The translations under genes and the position numbers were made by a program. The notes below the pieces were generated by a model. The model saw nothing but the letters and a program-made list of their open reading frames with translations, was not told the DNA's origin and did not search any database. A stretch of DNA of 64,000 nt from Streptomyces klenkii (GTDB lineage Bacteria; Actinomycetota; Actinomycetes; Streptomycetales; Streptomycetaceae): assembly GCF_003626645.1 (NCBI RefSeq), contig NZ_RBAM01000015.1:53327-117326 (forward strand), in the 5' to 3' direction. Below, one piece after another: positions 49,101 to 57,343 of this stretch (position 1 is its first letter; every line of letters starts with the position of its first letter).

Positions 49101-52100
49101 CCGGAGGCTCGGAGCGGCCCGACCTCTCCCGGGTCCTCGCCGACGAGGCGAACGAGGCAGACGAGGCGATCGGGGTGAACGGGGCGAACACGGCCGCGGG
49201 ACCCTCGGCCGGCCACGCTGCCGACGACTTGGCGGACCTGCACCTGGACGACGTGACGGGCCCGCACGGCGGAACGGTCCCCGACGGCACCCCCGGCAAC
49301 ACCGTCCCGGCGCCGCCGTCCCACCCCGTCACCGTGGGCCGCGTCGAGAACCGGTTCGCGGCGGCGGAAGGCGGCAGGACCGCGGAGTTCGCCGGCGATC
49401 CGCTGGCGTTCATGGGCAGGCAACCCGTCTACACGGCCTTCGACCTCGGCATGATGACGCGGATGCCCGGTCTGACGAGGGAACTCGCCAACCAGTTCAT
49501 CACCAGGATGGGCGACCTCGGGCAGCACTGGTTCGTCCTCGTACGGGCCGGCGACCCCGCCGCCCGCGAGGGCACCCTGCTGCTCACCCCCGCGGTGGAA
49601 CGCTACGTGCAGGCGTTCCGCAACGGCGAGCTGTTCCCCACGCCCGAGGTGCCCCCGAAGACCAGGGAGTTGCTCGAACAACTCGAGGCCCAGCGCGACC
49701 TCCCCCACACCATGGCGGAGGACAACTACCTCTCCTCGGGCTTCATCCCGTACAAGTACGGCTCCGCGACGAGCACCGCCGACATCGGGAACGCGGTCAT
49801 CTCCCGTAACCCCGGCAACCGCGTCGGTGCGGAATTCGTGTTCACGCCGGACATGACGGGCTGCGCCCTCACCATCACCGACGTCACCGACGACGCCTTC
49901 CGGGCCTGGCACTACCAGTCCCCCAACGGACTGATGCAGCGCGAGTTCGCCACCCGCTTCCGGGCGGAGAAGTCCCCCACCGAGTGGTTCGGCGACGCGA
50001 ACTACCTCGGTCCGATGCCGACGGGGTTCCGCAACGGGGCGACGAACGTCCTCTGGCGCCGGGCGGACGGCTCCTGGCACATCCTGAGCCAGGAGTACCG
50101 GGCACCGCTCAGCCTGGACCTCGGCGCCTTCACGCTGCCCCGCGAGCCCTTCGTCCAGCCGCTGCGCCTGACTCCGGGCGGCGAACTCGCCTACACGAGG
50201 AAGATCTACGACAGCATGCGCGAGGAGGCCGACCTCGCGGTCCAGAGCCAGCTGCTGACGGCGCTCCAGACGCCCGGACTCTCGACCTCCACGCGGAACA
50301 TGCTCCAGGAGGACGTCCTCGAACCGATCACCCGCACCCTCCTCGGGGAGGACCCGGAACTCGCGCGGATCACGAGTTTCGAGGATCTCGCCACGACGGT
50401 GGACACGCTCAAGAACCAGCGCGGGACCACGGCGAACGGCGTCCGGCGCGCCCTCGGCGACATGCCCCTGCCCGAAAACGTGAAGAACAAGATCACCTGG
50501 GCCGTCTCGGACTTCGAGAATCCCCGGTGGCTCGCCGCGGTCGACGAGGCCGATGCCCGTATCAAGGCCGGCACGCACGTCACGAGCGAAGCCCGGCCGC
50601 CGGGGAGCGCCGCCGAGACCGGTCCCGTCCCCCCGGCCGCCCACCTCGCGGAGCACGACGCGCCCGCGCCGGCCCCGGCCGGCGGCAAGGGCAAGGGGCG
50701 GGCCGACGCGCAGGAGCCGCTGCCCCTCCCCTCGCCCGGCGGCCGCCCCGGCGCCCGGGACGCGGCACTCGCCATGCAGGAGCGGTACCAGGTCCGGCAG
50801 GACATCATCACGGGCGGCACGACCGGTCAGGAGGCCGAGGCCCGGCTCGCCGCGTGGGACGGGTACGAGATCGCCCGCGGCAACCTGGGCGAGTTGCAGG
50901 CGCGCGCCGGTGCCGGCCGAGAGCCCGGCGTCGGCTCCTCCACAGGCCCTTCTACAGGCCCCTCCACAGGCTCTACGAGGAGCGGGCAGCTCCTGCAATC
51001 CCGGCTGGACGCGGCCGAAACCGATCTGACCCGTGCGGAGAACCACCTCCTGGAGCTCGGAATCGACCCGCGGACGACGAGCGACCGGATCGACGAGGCC
51101 ATGGCGAGGATCCGCACCGGAGACGGGACCGCGCTCGGCGGTTCCCGGCGCGGCGAACTCCCGCACGCGCCCGCGCCGCAGACGGAACCCGCGCACCTCG
51201 CCGCCGGGCCGGCGAACTCCGGGGCGCCGGCGCACGGGCTCGCCGAAGCCCTGCCCGATGAGGCCGTTCCCGACGGGGCCCTGCCCGATGAGGCCCTGCC
51301 CGATGCGCTCGACGGGCTCGACGAACTCGGCGACGCCTTGCCCGGCCTCGGGCACACGCCGGGGCCGGTCACCGGCGCCGTTGCGACGCCCCTCCCCGCC
51401 GTGGGGCAGGTCGAGAACCGGTTCGCCGTACTCGAAGGCGTCCGGACCCAGTCCTTCGCCGCGGATCCCGTGAAGTTCCTCGACGAGCACCCCGTGTACA
51501 CCGACTTCCAGCAGGGCATCCGGGCGCGCATGCCGGAGCTGAGCCCCGCGCAGGTCGACGCCTTCGTGCAGCAGATGGACCACTGGGACCAGCACTGGTT
51601 CGTGCTGTACCGGGACGATGCCCTCCCCTTCAGCCACCGCACCGTTCTGCTCACGCCCGCGGTGGAGAAGTACGCCCAGGCGTTCGGCCACACCGGCGGA
51701 GTGGCCGCCGAACTCGCCCGGCACCCCGGGCTGCTGAAGCCGATGGCGGACGGCGACTACCTGGCCGCGTCCTTCATCCCTTACAAGGCCGGGCTGGCCA
51801 AGAAGGCCGACGACATCGGCAGCGCCGTCATCCGCCGCACTCCCCGCGGAGGAACCGGATCCGAGTTCGTCTTCACGCCGCAGATGAACGGTTGCGCCCT
51901 CGCCGTCACCGACGTCACGGAGGACACCTTCCGGGTCTGGCACTACCAGTCCCCCGGCGGAACCACCGCCAACAAGTTCGCGACGAACTTCCGGGTGGGG
52001 CGCGCCGGCGCCCTCGACGGCCGCGTCGTGCCGGAGCGTGCGGTCAGGGACTGGATCGGCGACGCGATGTACCTGGCACCGGAGTCGGGCGCCCGCTACC

Positions 52101-54457
52101 CGGGGGCGACGAACGTGCTCTGGCGCCAGGCGGACGGCTCCTGGCACGTGCTCAGCCAGGAGTACCGGGCGTCCATGAACCTCACTCTCGACAGCTTCAC
52201 CGTGCACCGGGGGACCAAGGTCTTCCCGCTCCACCTCACCGGCGGGAACGAAGCGGCGTACACGCGGCAGATCTACGGCGGGATGCTGACGGAGGAGGGC
52301 CTGAAGACCGAGGGCGAGCTCCTCTCGTCCCTGACGAAGGTCGGTCCCCGCCAGGCGGGCCCCCTCCAGAACGACGTCCTGCGCGTCGTCTTCGAGACCC
52401 GGCTGGACGAGGAGGCCCGGCTCGCGGCCGCGGGTGACTTCTCCGCGCTCGCGGAGACCGCGGACAAGATCAAGGGCAAGCGCCGGGCGACGGCCGACTC
52501 CCTCCTGGAGACCCTCGGCAGGAGCACGCTGGACGACGGCCTGAAGGACCGGTTCGGCGGCATCATCGACCGCTTCGGGAATCCGCGCTGGCCCGGTGAG
52601 CTGGAGCGGGAGGCCCGTGCCCGGCTCGACGCGCCGGCGGCGTCCCGGGCGTGCGACGAGTTCGCGCAGGCGTACGCGGAGCGCGGGCGGGCCGAGTTCG
52701 AAGTGAACGAGTGGAAGCAGCGGTTCGCCGGCGGGGCGGGGCCGTCGGCGACGTCGGCGCAGCCCTCGCCGCCCGAGCTCCGGCTCGCGGCCGCCGAGGA
52801 ACGGCTGCGGCGGGCCGGCGACGAGCTGAGCGCTCTCGGCATCGACCCGAAGGCGGTCCAGGCGGAGATCGAGGAGACCATCACGCGCAGCGGGCGCGAG
52901 AGCCGGGGCCTGCCCGGCGGCATGCGGCGGGCCGCACCCGACGAGGCGTCCTCCTCGGACACGGCCGCCTCGGACACGGCGCCCTCGGGGCCGGTCCTTG
53001 AGGAGACCGCACCCGGCGGGACCGTGCCGGACGCCGTGCAGACCCCGGCTCCGGCTCCGGCCCCGCCCATGCACGCCGGCGCGCCGCCCGTGGCGCCGCG
53101 GCCGGAACTCGCCTTGCAGGAAGGGCTGCTCACGCGCGCCCTGGCCGACACCCCCGAGGCGTTCTTCGCCTCGCACACGGTCTCCGTGAACTTCCGCCAG
53201 AACATCGCGGCGCGGATGCCGTGGATGCCGAGCAACGACATCGGCGCGTTCCTGGAGAAGATGGACGCCTGGGAAGGCGACCACTGGTTCGTGGTCTTCC
53301 GGCCCGAAGGCCGGTCCGACATGGGCAGCACCGTGATGCTCACGCCGGCCGTCGAGAAGTACATCCAGGTGAACGCGGGGCGGAGCGGTCTGGCCCACTA
53401 CGCGAGCGACGGCCGCCTTCCCGCGGCGGCGGAGGACAGCGCGTACCTGACGCCCGGACACATCCCGTACCTGAGCGGGAACGTCGACATCGTCGGGATC
53501 GGGCACACACGCGTTCCCCTGGTGCCCGACGACCGCCTCGGCTCGAACCTCGTCGTGACCGGCACCATGAACGGTTGCGCCCTGGCCGTCACGAACGTCG
53601 ACGAGACCGGTTTCACGGTCTGGCACTTCCAGTCCCCCGGCTCCAGCCAGGGCGCCGACATGCGCTTCCGGCTGGACACGAACAGATCGGTGGTCGACTG
53701 GTTCGGTGACGCGGAGTACGAGACGCCGGTGAAGCGGGGCCAGTTCGAGGTCACCAACGTCCTGTGGCACGACCGGGCGAACGGCCGGTGGAAGATCATC
53801 AGCCAGGAGAGCGACATGCTCCTGGGCCCCCGGGGCGAATGGCTCGGGCTCTCCCGGACGAACGACCTCCGCCGTGAGCTCCGCCTGGAACCCGGAAGCG
53901 AGCTGACCTACACGAAGAAGATCTACGAGGGGCTTGCGGCCGGCCACCGGAAGAAGGTCGACCTGGCGCTGTCGAAGATCGACGACGAGAAGGCCTGGAG
54001 CAGCAAGGAGCAGTACACGGTCCTGAAGGAACGTCTCCTCACCCCCTTCATGCGGGACATGGACGGGTTCATGGAGCAGCTGCTGACCCGGCAGGACTTC
54101 GCCGGGCTCGCCGACCTGGCCGAGTCCCTCACCAGGACGCACACGTGGTCCGAGGCGGAGATCCGGCAGCACGTCGAGAGCTGGTCCAAGACCCTCCGGC
54201 CCATGGAGAGCCGCTGGAAGTCGGTCCGGCCGTTCGAAGAGCGCATGGACAAGCTCCACGCGTTCCTGCGCGAGTACTACAACGTCGGCTGGGCGGAGCG
54301 CATGGCGGACGAGGCGCGGGGCCGCCTGGCGGCGCTCCAGCCCGGGAACGCCGGGGCGCCCGGGGCTTCTGGGGCTCCCGGGGCCGGAGGTTCCGCCGGA
54401 GCCGCCGACGGCGCGGGCGGGCCCGGTGCGGTGTCCCCGGCGGCGGAGGACGGATGA
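46121..54457 (+). CDS. Giant type VII effector-like protein with three Cys-His domains
   Basis: A 2778-residue protein. Residues ~20-160 are long helices like the targeting region of type VII effectors; ~170-260 contains hydrophobic helices (LTIIVSILAIFTGGLLGILAW). A Pro/Ala/His-rich spacer runs to ~860. The rest is a module repeated three times: helical coil (~110 residues, ending ...LGIDP...), acidic/Pro-rich linker, an alpha/beta domain of ~300 residues, and a helical tail. Each alpha/beta domain has HWFV, LLTPAVE-type, GCAL and W-H-Y/F-QSP motifs with Cys1248/His1264, Cys1925/His1941 and Cys2486/His2502, always 16 apart. That arrangement recalls CNF-type or papain-like deamidases, but the family is not proven. 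No immunity gene is identified. GTG start with GGGGGAGG nine bases upstream. Confidence 0.75.
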   Translation: MATRPGDWNAVGLSGDPVPGDPAVINGLADAMRRLADTAGTIHDGLNALQDTSAQGQRFIGKTAEALRGKVDEHLNKFAGSVRESFLLAEAAMRAYATAVATAQSAADQALNAAQGMAQDDPLRQGLTDRVNNARSELNAAVTQLSHQLTEAGQRMQMPVSNCELFWEAFEILTIIVSILAIFTGGLLGILAWAMNAVNFIKVAVDFSQGKATGLQLGLAFLGILFPSTKGIGGTLKALGKGIKAGGAGFLDDVGRLARLTGTSRLVVAPLLLGSRLGAGLRGFVPLVWTGMKSLGRAGLDDWAKVTGNLSGAWAKAGAYGMVTLNRLGRFGVAALLPLNFAEIGVVGFRGAAALAFADRVLGIPQHSLRQMMARAGDLEYLMKGVHPGAAGGGHGPGFPGRAGAHLGTGPFGGLRPGPGLGSVSTDLFHLSLTRTPSLDFTQLGFAKLGDVLLPRTGAAAHAGTNAAPGLHAVQGLVTPPLPENFTLGRGGLAVPAAAADSAVTPLTHLDASLGQIRLDSNLLLPADTAVGVVHGARHPSGLSLLTDAPATGHGVEVPGGLAKAGDAVADSTGLARGALGHAEDLADLKFPELLALQQGEITLRGISSDGIAFRIGRDTDVTVNAQTLSSLAAGSHGGVPHTGGLPGAAGLPDGAVGNAASHSATPHGGVPGALPAQSVPPVTTHVASPQHGTAASTAHGTAHPPAATTLKDTAPQAPHTVKVADAPAPLSAVNSREQALALLKGDDARPRGAGLSASADKPAGGVSSRAALDAAGVSPSRVDTHALDLVARPGRSADTAGAAHLAQAAPQPLAPHPAHAGPAGEGVVAPRGGGPGRPDPSAGPGDLRPPSRSGQTSPLGPAAPVPTGIEGHAAATVRNQLRLSIGHVITGGAADQVTAELRMQRYVAYENSLADLRTAQRDAGAGAPRTPGAGPSGGPSPARTAAQERLDAAVAEVKDARKGLRELGIDPDATLKEVRSLNARTVLEHGGLPGGSERPDLSRVLADEANEADEAIGVNGANTAAGPSAGHAADDLADLHLDDVTGPHGGTVPDGTPGNTVPAPPSHPVTVGRVENRFAAAEGGRTAEFAGDPLAFMGRQPVYTAFDLGMMTRMPGLTRELANQFITRMGDLGQHWFVLVRAGDPAAREGTLLLTPAVERYVQAFRNGELFPTPEVPPKTRELLEQLEAQRDLPHTMAEDNYLSSGFIPYKYGSATSTADIGNAVISRNPGNRVGAEFVFTPDMTGCALTITDVTDDAFRAWHYQSPNGLMQREFATRFRAEKSPTEWFGDANYLGPMPTGFRNGATNVLWRRADGSWHILSQEYRAPLSLDLGAFTLPREPFVQPLRLTPGGELAYTRKIYDSMREEADLAVQSQLLTALQTPGLSTSTRNMLQEDVLEPITRTLLGEDPELARITSFEDLATTVDTLKNQRGTTANGVRRALGDMPLPENVKNKITWAVSDFENPRWLAAVDEADARIKAGTHVTSEARPPGSAAETGPVPPAAHLAEHDAPAPAPAGGKGKGRADAQEPLPLPSPGGRPGARDAALAMQERYQVRQDIITGGTTGQEAEARLAAWDGYEIARGNLGELQARAGAGREPGVGSSTGPSTGPSTGSTRSGQLLQSRLDAAETDLTRAENHLLELGIDPRTTSDRIDEAMARIRTGDGTALGGSRRGELPHAPAPQTEPAHLAAGPANSGAPAHGLAEALPDEAVPDGALPDEALPDALDGLDELGDALPGLGHTPGPVTGAVATPLPAVGQVENRFAVLEGVRTQSFAADPVKFLDEHPVYTDFQQGIRARMPELSPAQVDAFVQQMDHWDQHWFVLYRDDALPFSHRTVLLTPAVEKYAQAFGHTGGVAAELARHPGLLKPMADGDYLAASFIPYKAGLAKKADDIGSAVIRRTPRGGTGSEFVFTPQMNGCALAVTDVTEDTFRVWHYQSPGGTTANKFATNFRVGRAGALDGRVVPERAVRDWIGDAMYLAPESGARYPGATNVLWRQADGSWHVLSQEYRASMNLTLDSFTVHRGTKVFPLHLTGGNEAAYTRQIYGGMLTEEGLKTEGELLSSLTKVGPRQAGPLQNDVLRVVFETRLDEEARLAAAGDFSALAETADKIKGKRRATADSLLETLGRSTLDDGLKDRFGGIIDRFGNPRWPGELEREARARLDAPAASRACDEFAQAYAERGRAEFEVNEWKQRFAGGAGPSATSAQPSPPELRLAAAEERLRRAGDELSALGIDPKAVQAEIEETITRSGRESRGLPGGMRRAAPDEASSSDTAASDTAPSGPVLEETAPGGTVPDAVQTPAPAPAPPMHAGAPPVAPRPELALQEGLLTRALADTPEAFFASHTVSVNFRQNIAARMPWMPSNDIGAFLEKMDAWEGDHWFVVFRPEGRSDMGSTVMLTPAVEKYIQVNAGRSGLAHYASDGRLPAAAEDSAYLTPGHIPYLSGNVDIVGIGHTRVPLVPDDRLGSNLVVTGTMNGCALAVTNVDETGFTVWHFQSPGSSQGADMRFRLDTNRSVVDWFGDAEYETPVKRGQFEVTNVLWHDRANGRWKIISQESDMLLGPRGEWLGLSRTNDLRRELRLEPGSELTYTKKIYEGLAAGHRKKVDLALSKIDDEKAWSSKEQYTVLKERLLTPFMRDMDGFMEQLLTRQDFAGLADLAESLTRTHTWSEAEIRQHVESWSKTLRPMESRWKSVRPFEERMDKLHAFLREYYNVGWAERMADEARGRLAALQPGNAGAPGASGAPGAGGSAGAADGAGGPGAVSPAAEDG
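49334..53920 (+). repeat. Three-fold ~560-680-residue coding repeat
   Basis: The Cys-His domains begin near 49334 (VGRVENRF), 51403 (VGQVENRF) and 53100 (ELALQEGLL). Copies 1 and 2 are closer to each other; copy 3 is more diverged but keeps GCALAVTNV and VWHFQSP. Cys codons are at 49862, 51893 and 53576. The level of divergence points to old duplication, not a recent assembly artefact. Confidence 0.85.
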
Positions 54458-57282
54458 TGAGCAGTTCTCTCCACCACCGGCACCGCCCGGTCCTCCCCCG
54501 CACGTTTGACGGAGCCCCCGTGACAGTCCCCGCCCAGCCCGCCACCATCCACCACGTGGGCACCGGCCCCGGTGCCCACCCCGACCTCGCCACCGCCCTG
54601 GCCGCGGCCGCCGAGGGGGACGCCGTACACCTCGCCCCCGGTGTCTACCGGGAGTCGGTGCGGATCGTCCGGGGCGTCACCCTGCGCGCCCTCGGCGACG
54701 GGCAGGTTGGTCAGGGTGGGCAGGGCGAGCGGGTACGGAGCGTGGTTCTGGCCGCTCCCGTGGCCGGGCGGCCCGCCCTCGAAGTGGCGGCGGGCGCACG
54801 GGTGGTGATCGACGGGCTCGTGGTCGAGGGAGCGGCCGCCGACCAGCCCACCGTGGTGCTCGGCGGCGGGCGTACGGAGTGGTCCGGCGGCAGGATCGGC
54901 ACCGGGCGGCTGGAAGTGCACGGGGACGCCGCGCTCATCATGACCGGCACCGTACTGGGCGGCGCCGCCCTCGCCGGGGTGCTGCTACGTACCAGCGGGG
55001 CCGTCGCCCTCACCGACTGCCGGCTGCACGGGACGGACGGCACGGGGCTGGTCGCGGGCGGGTCGACCCGGGTGGAGCTGCTGCGCACCGACGTCCGGGA
55101 CACCTTCGGTTCCGCGGTCCGGGTACGGGAGGACGCCGCGGTCGTCCTCCGCGACTGCCTGATCGACGGCGCCGGGCGGAGCGGGCTGCTCGTCGAGGAC
55201 CAGGGGTCCGCCCTGCTCACCGACTCCCGGATCAGGGCGTGCGCCACGGACGCCGTACGGGTCCTCGGCAGCTCCCCCGCCCCGGACGAGGGGACGACAG
55301 ACTCACAAACGGACTCGCAAGAGGCCGGCGGCGGTGTGCGGTTGCACGGCTGCGAACTCTCCGGCAGCGGCGCCGACGCCGTGCGGGCCGGCGGCCACGG
55401 CGACGTGGAACTCGCCTTCTGCACCCTGCGCGACAGCGGCGGCTCCGGCGTCAGCGCCGGGGACGACGCCCGGATCCGGGTCACCGGCACCCGGGTCGTG
55501 CGCACGGCCGCCGCGGCCGTCGTCGTCCACGGCTCCGCCCGGCTCACCGGCCGCGAGACCGTGATCCGCGCGTCGGCGGCCAACGGCGTCGTCGCCACCG
55601 ACCACGCCGTCGTGGACCTGGACGACAGCTCCCTGGACGAGTGCGCCTTCAGCCCCGTCCACGCGGGCGGCAGCGCCCGGGTCCGGCTGAGCGGGCTCCG
55701 CATCACGGGAACCCCCGAGCACGGGGCCCATCTGGTCGCCGACGCACAGGCCGTGGTCGTGAACAGCCGGATCGCCGACTGCGGCATGTCCGGGGTGGAC
55801 GTCGCCGACTCCGTCCGCGCGGAGCTCCGCGACGTCTCCGTGCTCCGTACGCGCAACGGCGTGACCGCCACCACCCGCGGCCGGACCCGGCTGCACGACT
55901 GCGAGATAGCCGACAGCGAGCGCGCCGCCGCCGTCCTCGGCCCCGGCGACCAGGAGATCACCGGCGGCAGGCTGCTGCGGGCGGGCACCGCGGGCCTCGT
56001 CGTCGAATCCGGCGCCGCGCCCCGCGTCACCGGCCTGGAGATCCGGGACGCCGCGGGGTCCGGGGTGGTCGTCGCCGGCGGCGCCGAGCCGCGGCTGAGC
56101 GGGGTGCGCGTGCTGCGGCCCGGCAAGAACGGGCTGATCGTCGACTCCGGCGGCAGCGGCGTCTTCGAGGAGTGCGAGATCGTCGCCCCCGGCTTCCCGG
56201 CCGTCCACCTCGCCGGGTCCGCCGCGCCGGTCCTCCGCCGTCTCCGGGTGCAGGACGCCGACGAGGACCTGAGCGCCGAACCGGACGCGGCGCCGGTGGT
56301 GGAGGAGTGCGTCTCCGTACGGGTCGGGTCGCCGCAGTGGCCGCAGGCCGGCGGCGCCCCCGCTCCGGACCGGAAGACGCCCCTGCCCGCCGGGGCCGGG
56401 AACGGGGCCGGTTCCACGGCGGGGGCGGGGGCCGACGGGGCGGGGGAAGAGCCCGAGGAGAGCCTCGACGACCTCCTCGGCGAACTCGGCCGGCTGATCG
56501 GGCTCCGCCGCGTCAAGCAGGACGTCGCCTCGCTCGTGAAGCTCATGCGGATGGTCCACCGCCGGGAGGCGGCCGGGCTCGCCGCCCCGCCGCTCAGCCG
56601 CCACCTGGTCTTCGCCGGGAACCCCGGCACCGGCAAGACGACCGTGGCCCGCCTCTACGGCCGCATCCTCGCCGCGGTCGGGCTGCTGGAGCGCGGCCAC
56701 CTCGTCGAGGCCGACCGCTCCTCCCTGGTCGGCGAGTACGTCGGGCACACCGGCCCCAAGACCCAGCGGGTCTTCCAGGAGGCCATGGGCGGCGTGCTCT
56801 TCATCGACGAGGCGTACTCGCTCGCTCCCGCCGGAGCCGGCGGCGGCAACGACTTCGCGCAGGAGGCCGTCGCCACGCTCGTGAAGCTGATGGAGGACCA
56901 CCGCGACGCCGTCGTGGTGATCGTGGCGGGCTACCCGGACGAGATGGAGCACTTCATCGACTCCAACCCCGGCCTCGCCTCCCGCTTCAACCGCACCCTG
57001 CTCTTCGAGGACTACGACGACGCGGAGCTCGTGCGGATCGTGGAGGAGCACGCGGCCTCCCACCAGTACGAGCTCACCGAGGACGCGCGGGAGGCCCTCG
57101 GCGTCCACTTCTCCCGCGTCCCCCGCGACCACCGCTTCGGCAACGGCCGCTCCGCCCGCCAGACCTTCCAGGCCATGACGGAGCGTCAGGCCTACCGGGT
57201 CGCCGAGATCGAGGCGCCGTCGGAAGCGGACCTCGTCACCCTCACCGGCCCGGACGTACCGGAGCCGGCGGGGGCGGCGTAA
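54454..57282 (+). CDS. Right-handed beta-helix / CbxX-EccA-type AAA+ fusion
   Basis: A 942-residue protein. Residues ~30-640 form some twenty-five short repeats typical of right-handed parallel beta-helices (hGVTLRALGDG, VVIDGLVVEG, RVELLRTDVRDT, AELRDVSVLRTRNGV). A linker leads to a C-terminal CbxX/CfqX-class AAA+ domain (~670-930): Walker A GNPGTGKTT with Lys728, Walker B GVLFIDEAYSLAP, sensor region FNRTLLFEDYDD. Mycobacterial EccA, a cytosolic chaperone-like ATPase of type VII systems, carries the same AAA+ class but TPR repeats at its N-terminus. Here the beta-helix replaces them. ATG 54454 overlaps the effector stop; GTG 54520 with GGAG upstream is also possible. Confidence 0.85.
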   Translation: MMSSSLHHRHRPVLPRTFDGAPVTVPAQPATIHHVGTGPGAHPDLATALAAAAEGDAVHLAPGVYRESVRIVRGVTLRALGDGQVGQGGQGERVRSVVLAAPVAGRPALEVAAGARVVIDGLVVEGAAADQPTVVLGGGRTEWSGGRIGTGRLEVHGDAALIMTGTVLGGAALAGVLLRTSGAVALTDCRLHGTDGTGLVAGGSTRVELLRTDVRDTFGSAVRVREDAAVVLRDCLIDGAGRSGLLVEDQGSALLTDSRIRACATDAVRVLGSSPAPDEGTTDSQTDSQEAGGGVRLHGCELSGSGADAVRAGGHGDVELAFCTLRDSGGSGVSAGDDARIRVTGTRVVRTAAAAVVVHGSARLTGRETVIRASAANGVVATDHAVVDLDDSSLDECAFSPVHAGGSARVRLSGLRITGTPEHGAHLVADAQAVVVNSRIADCGMSGVDVADSVRAELRDVSVLRTRNGVTATTRGRTRLHDCEIADSERAAAVLGPGDQEITGGRLLRAGTAGLVVESGAAPRVTGLEIRDAAGSGVVVAGGAEPRLSGVRVLRPGKNGLIVDSGGSGVFEECEIVAPGFPAVHLAGSAAPVLRRLRVQDADEDLSAEPDAAPVVEECVSVRVGSPQWPQAGGAPAPDRKTPLPAGAGNGAGSTAGAGADGAGEEPEESLDDLLGELGRLIGLRRVKQDVASLVKLMRMVHRREAAGLAAPPLSRHLVFAGNPGTGKTTVARLYGRILAAVGLLERGHLVEADRSSLVGEYVGHTGPKTQRVFQEAMGGVLFIDEAYSLAPAGAGGGNDFAQEAVATLVKLMEDHRDAVVVIVAGYPDEMEHFIDSNPGLASRFNRTLLFEDYDDAELVRIVEEHAASHQYELTEDAREALGVHFSRVPRDHRFGNGRSARQTFQAMTERQAYRVAEIEAPSEADLVTLTGPDVPEPAGAA

Positions 57283-57298
57283 CGCCGTCCGGGCACGG

Positions 57299-57331
57299 GG
57301 TCCGGGCGGTGTTACACCGCCGCCCGGACCC
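57299..57331. terminator. Hairpin between AAA+ and lectin genes
   Basis: GGTCCGGGCGGTG pairs with CACCGCC-GCCCGGACC with a three-base bulge and a TTA loop. It lies between the convergent AAA+ and lectin genes and probably ends transcription both ways. Confidence 0.7.
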
Positions 57332-57343
57332 TGTGACTCCGGC

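Noticed and set aside
46115..54259. A 2714-codon open frame opposite the giant effector gene
   Set aside because: Same cause as above; its translation is basic low complexity, while the plus strand shows repeated domains and a ribosome site.
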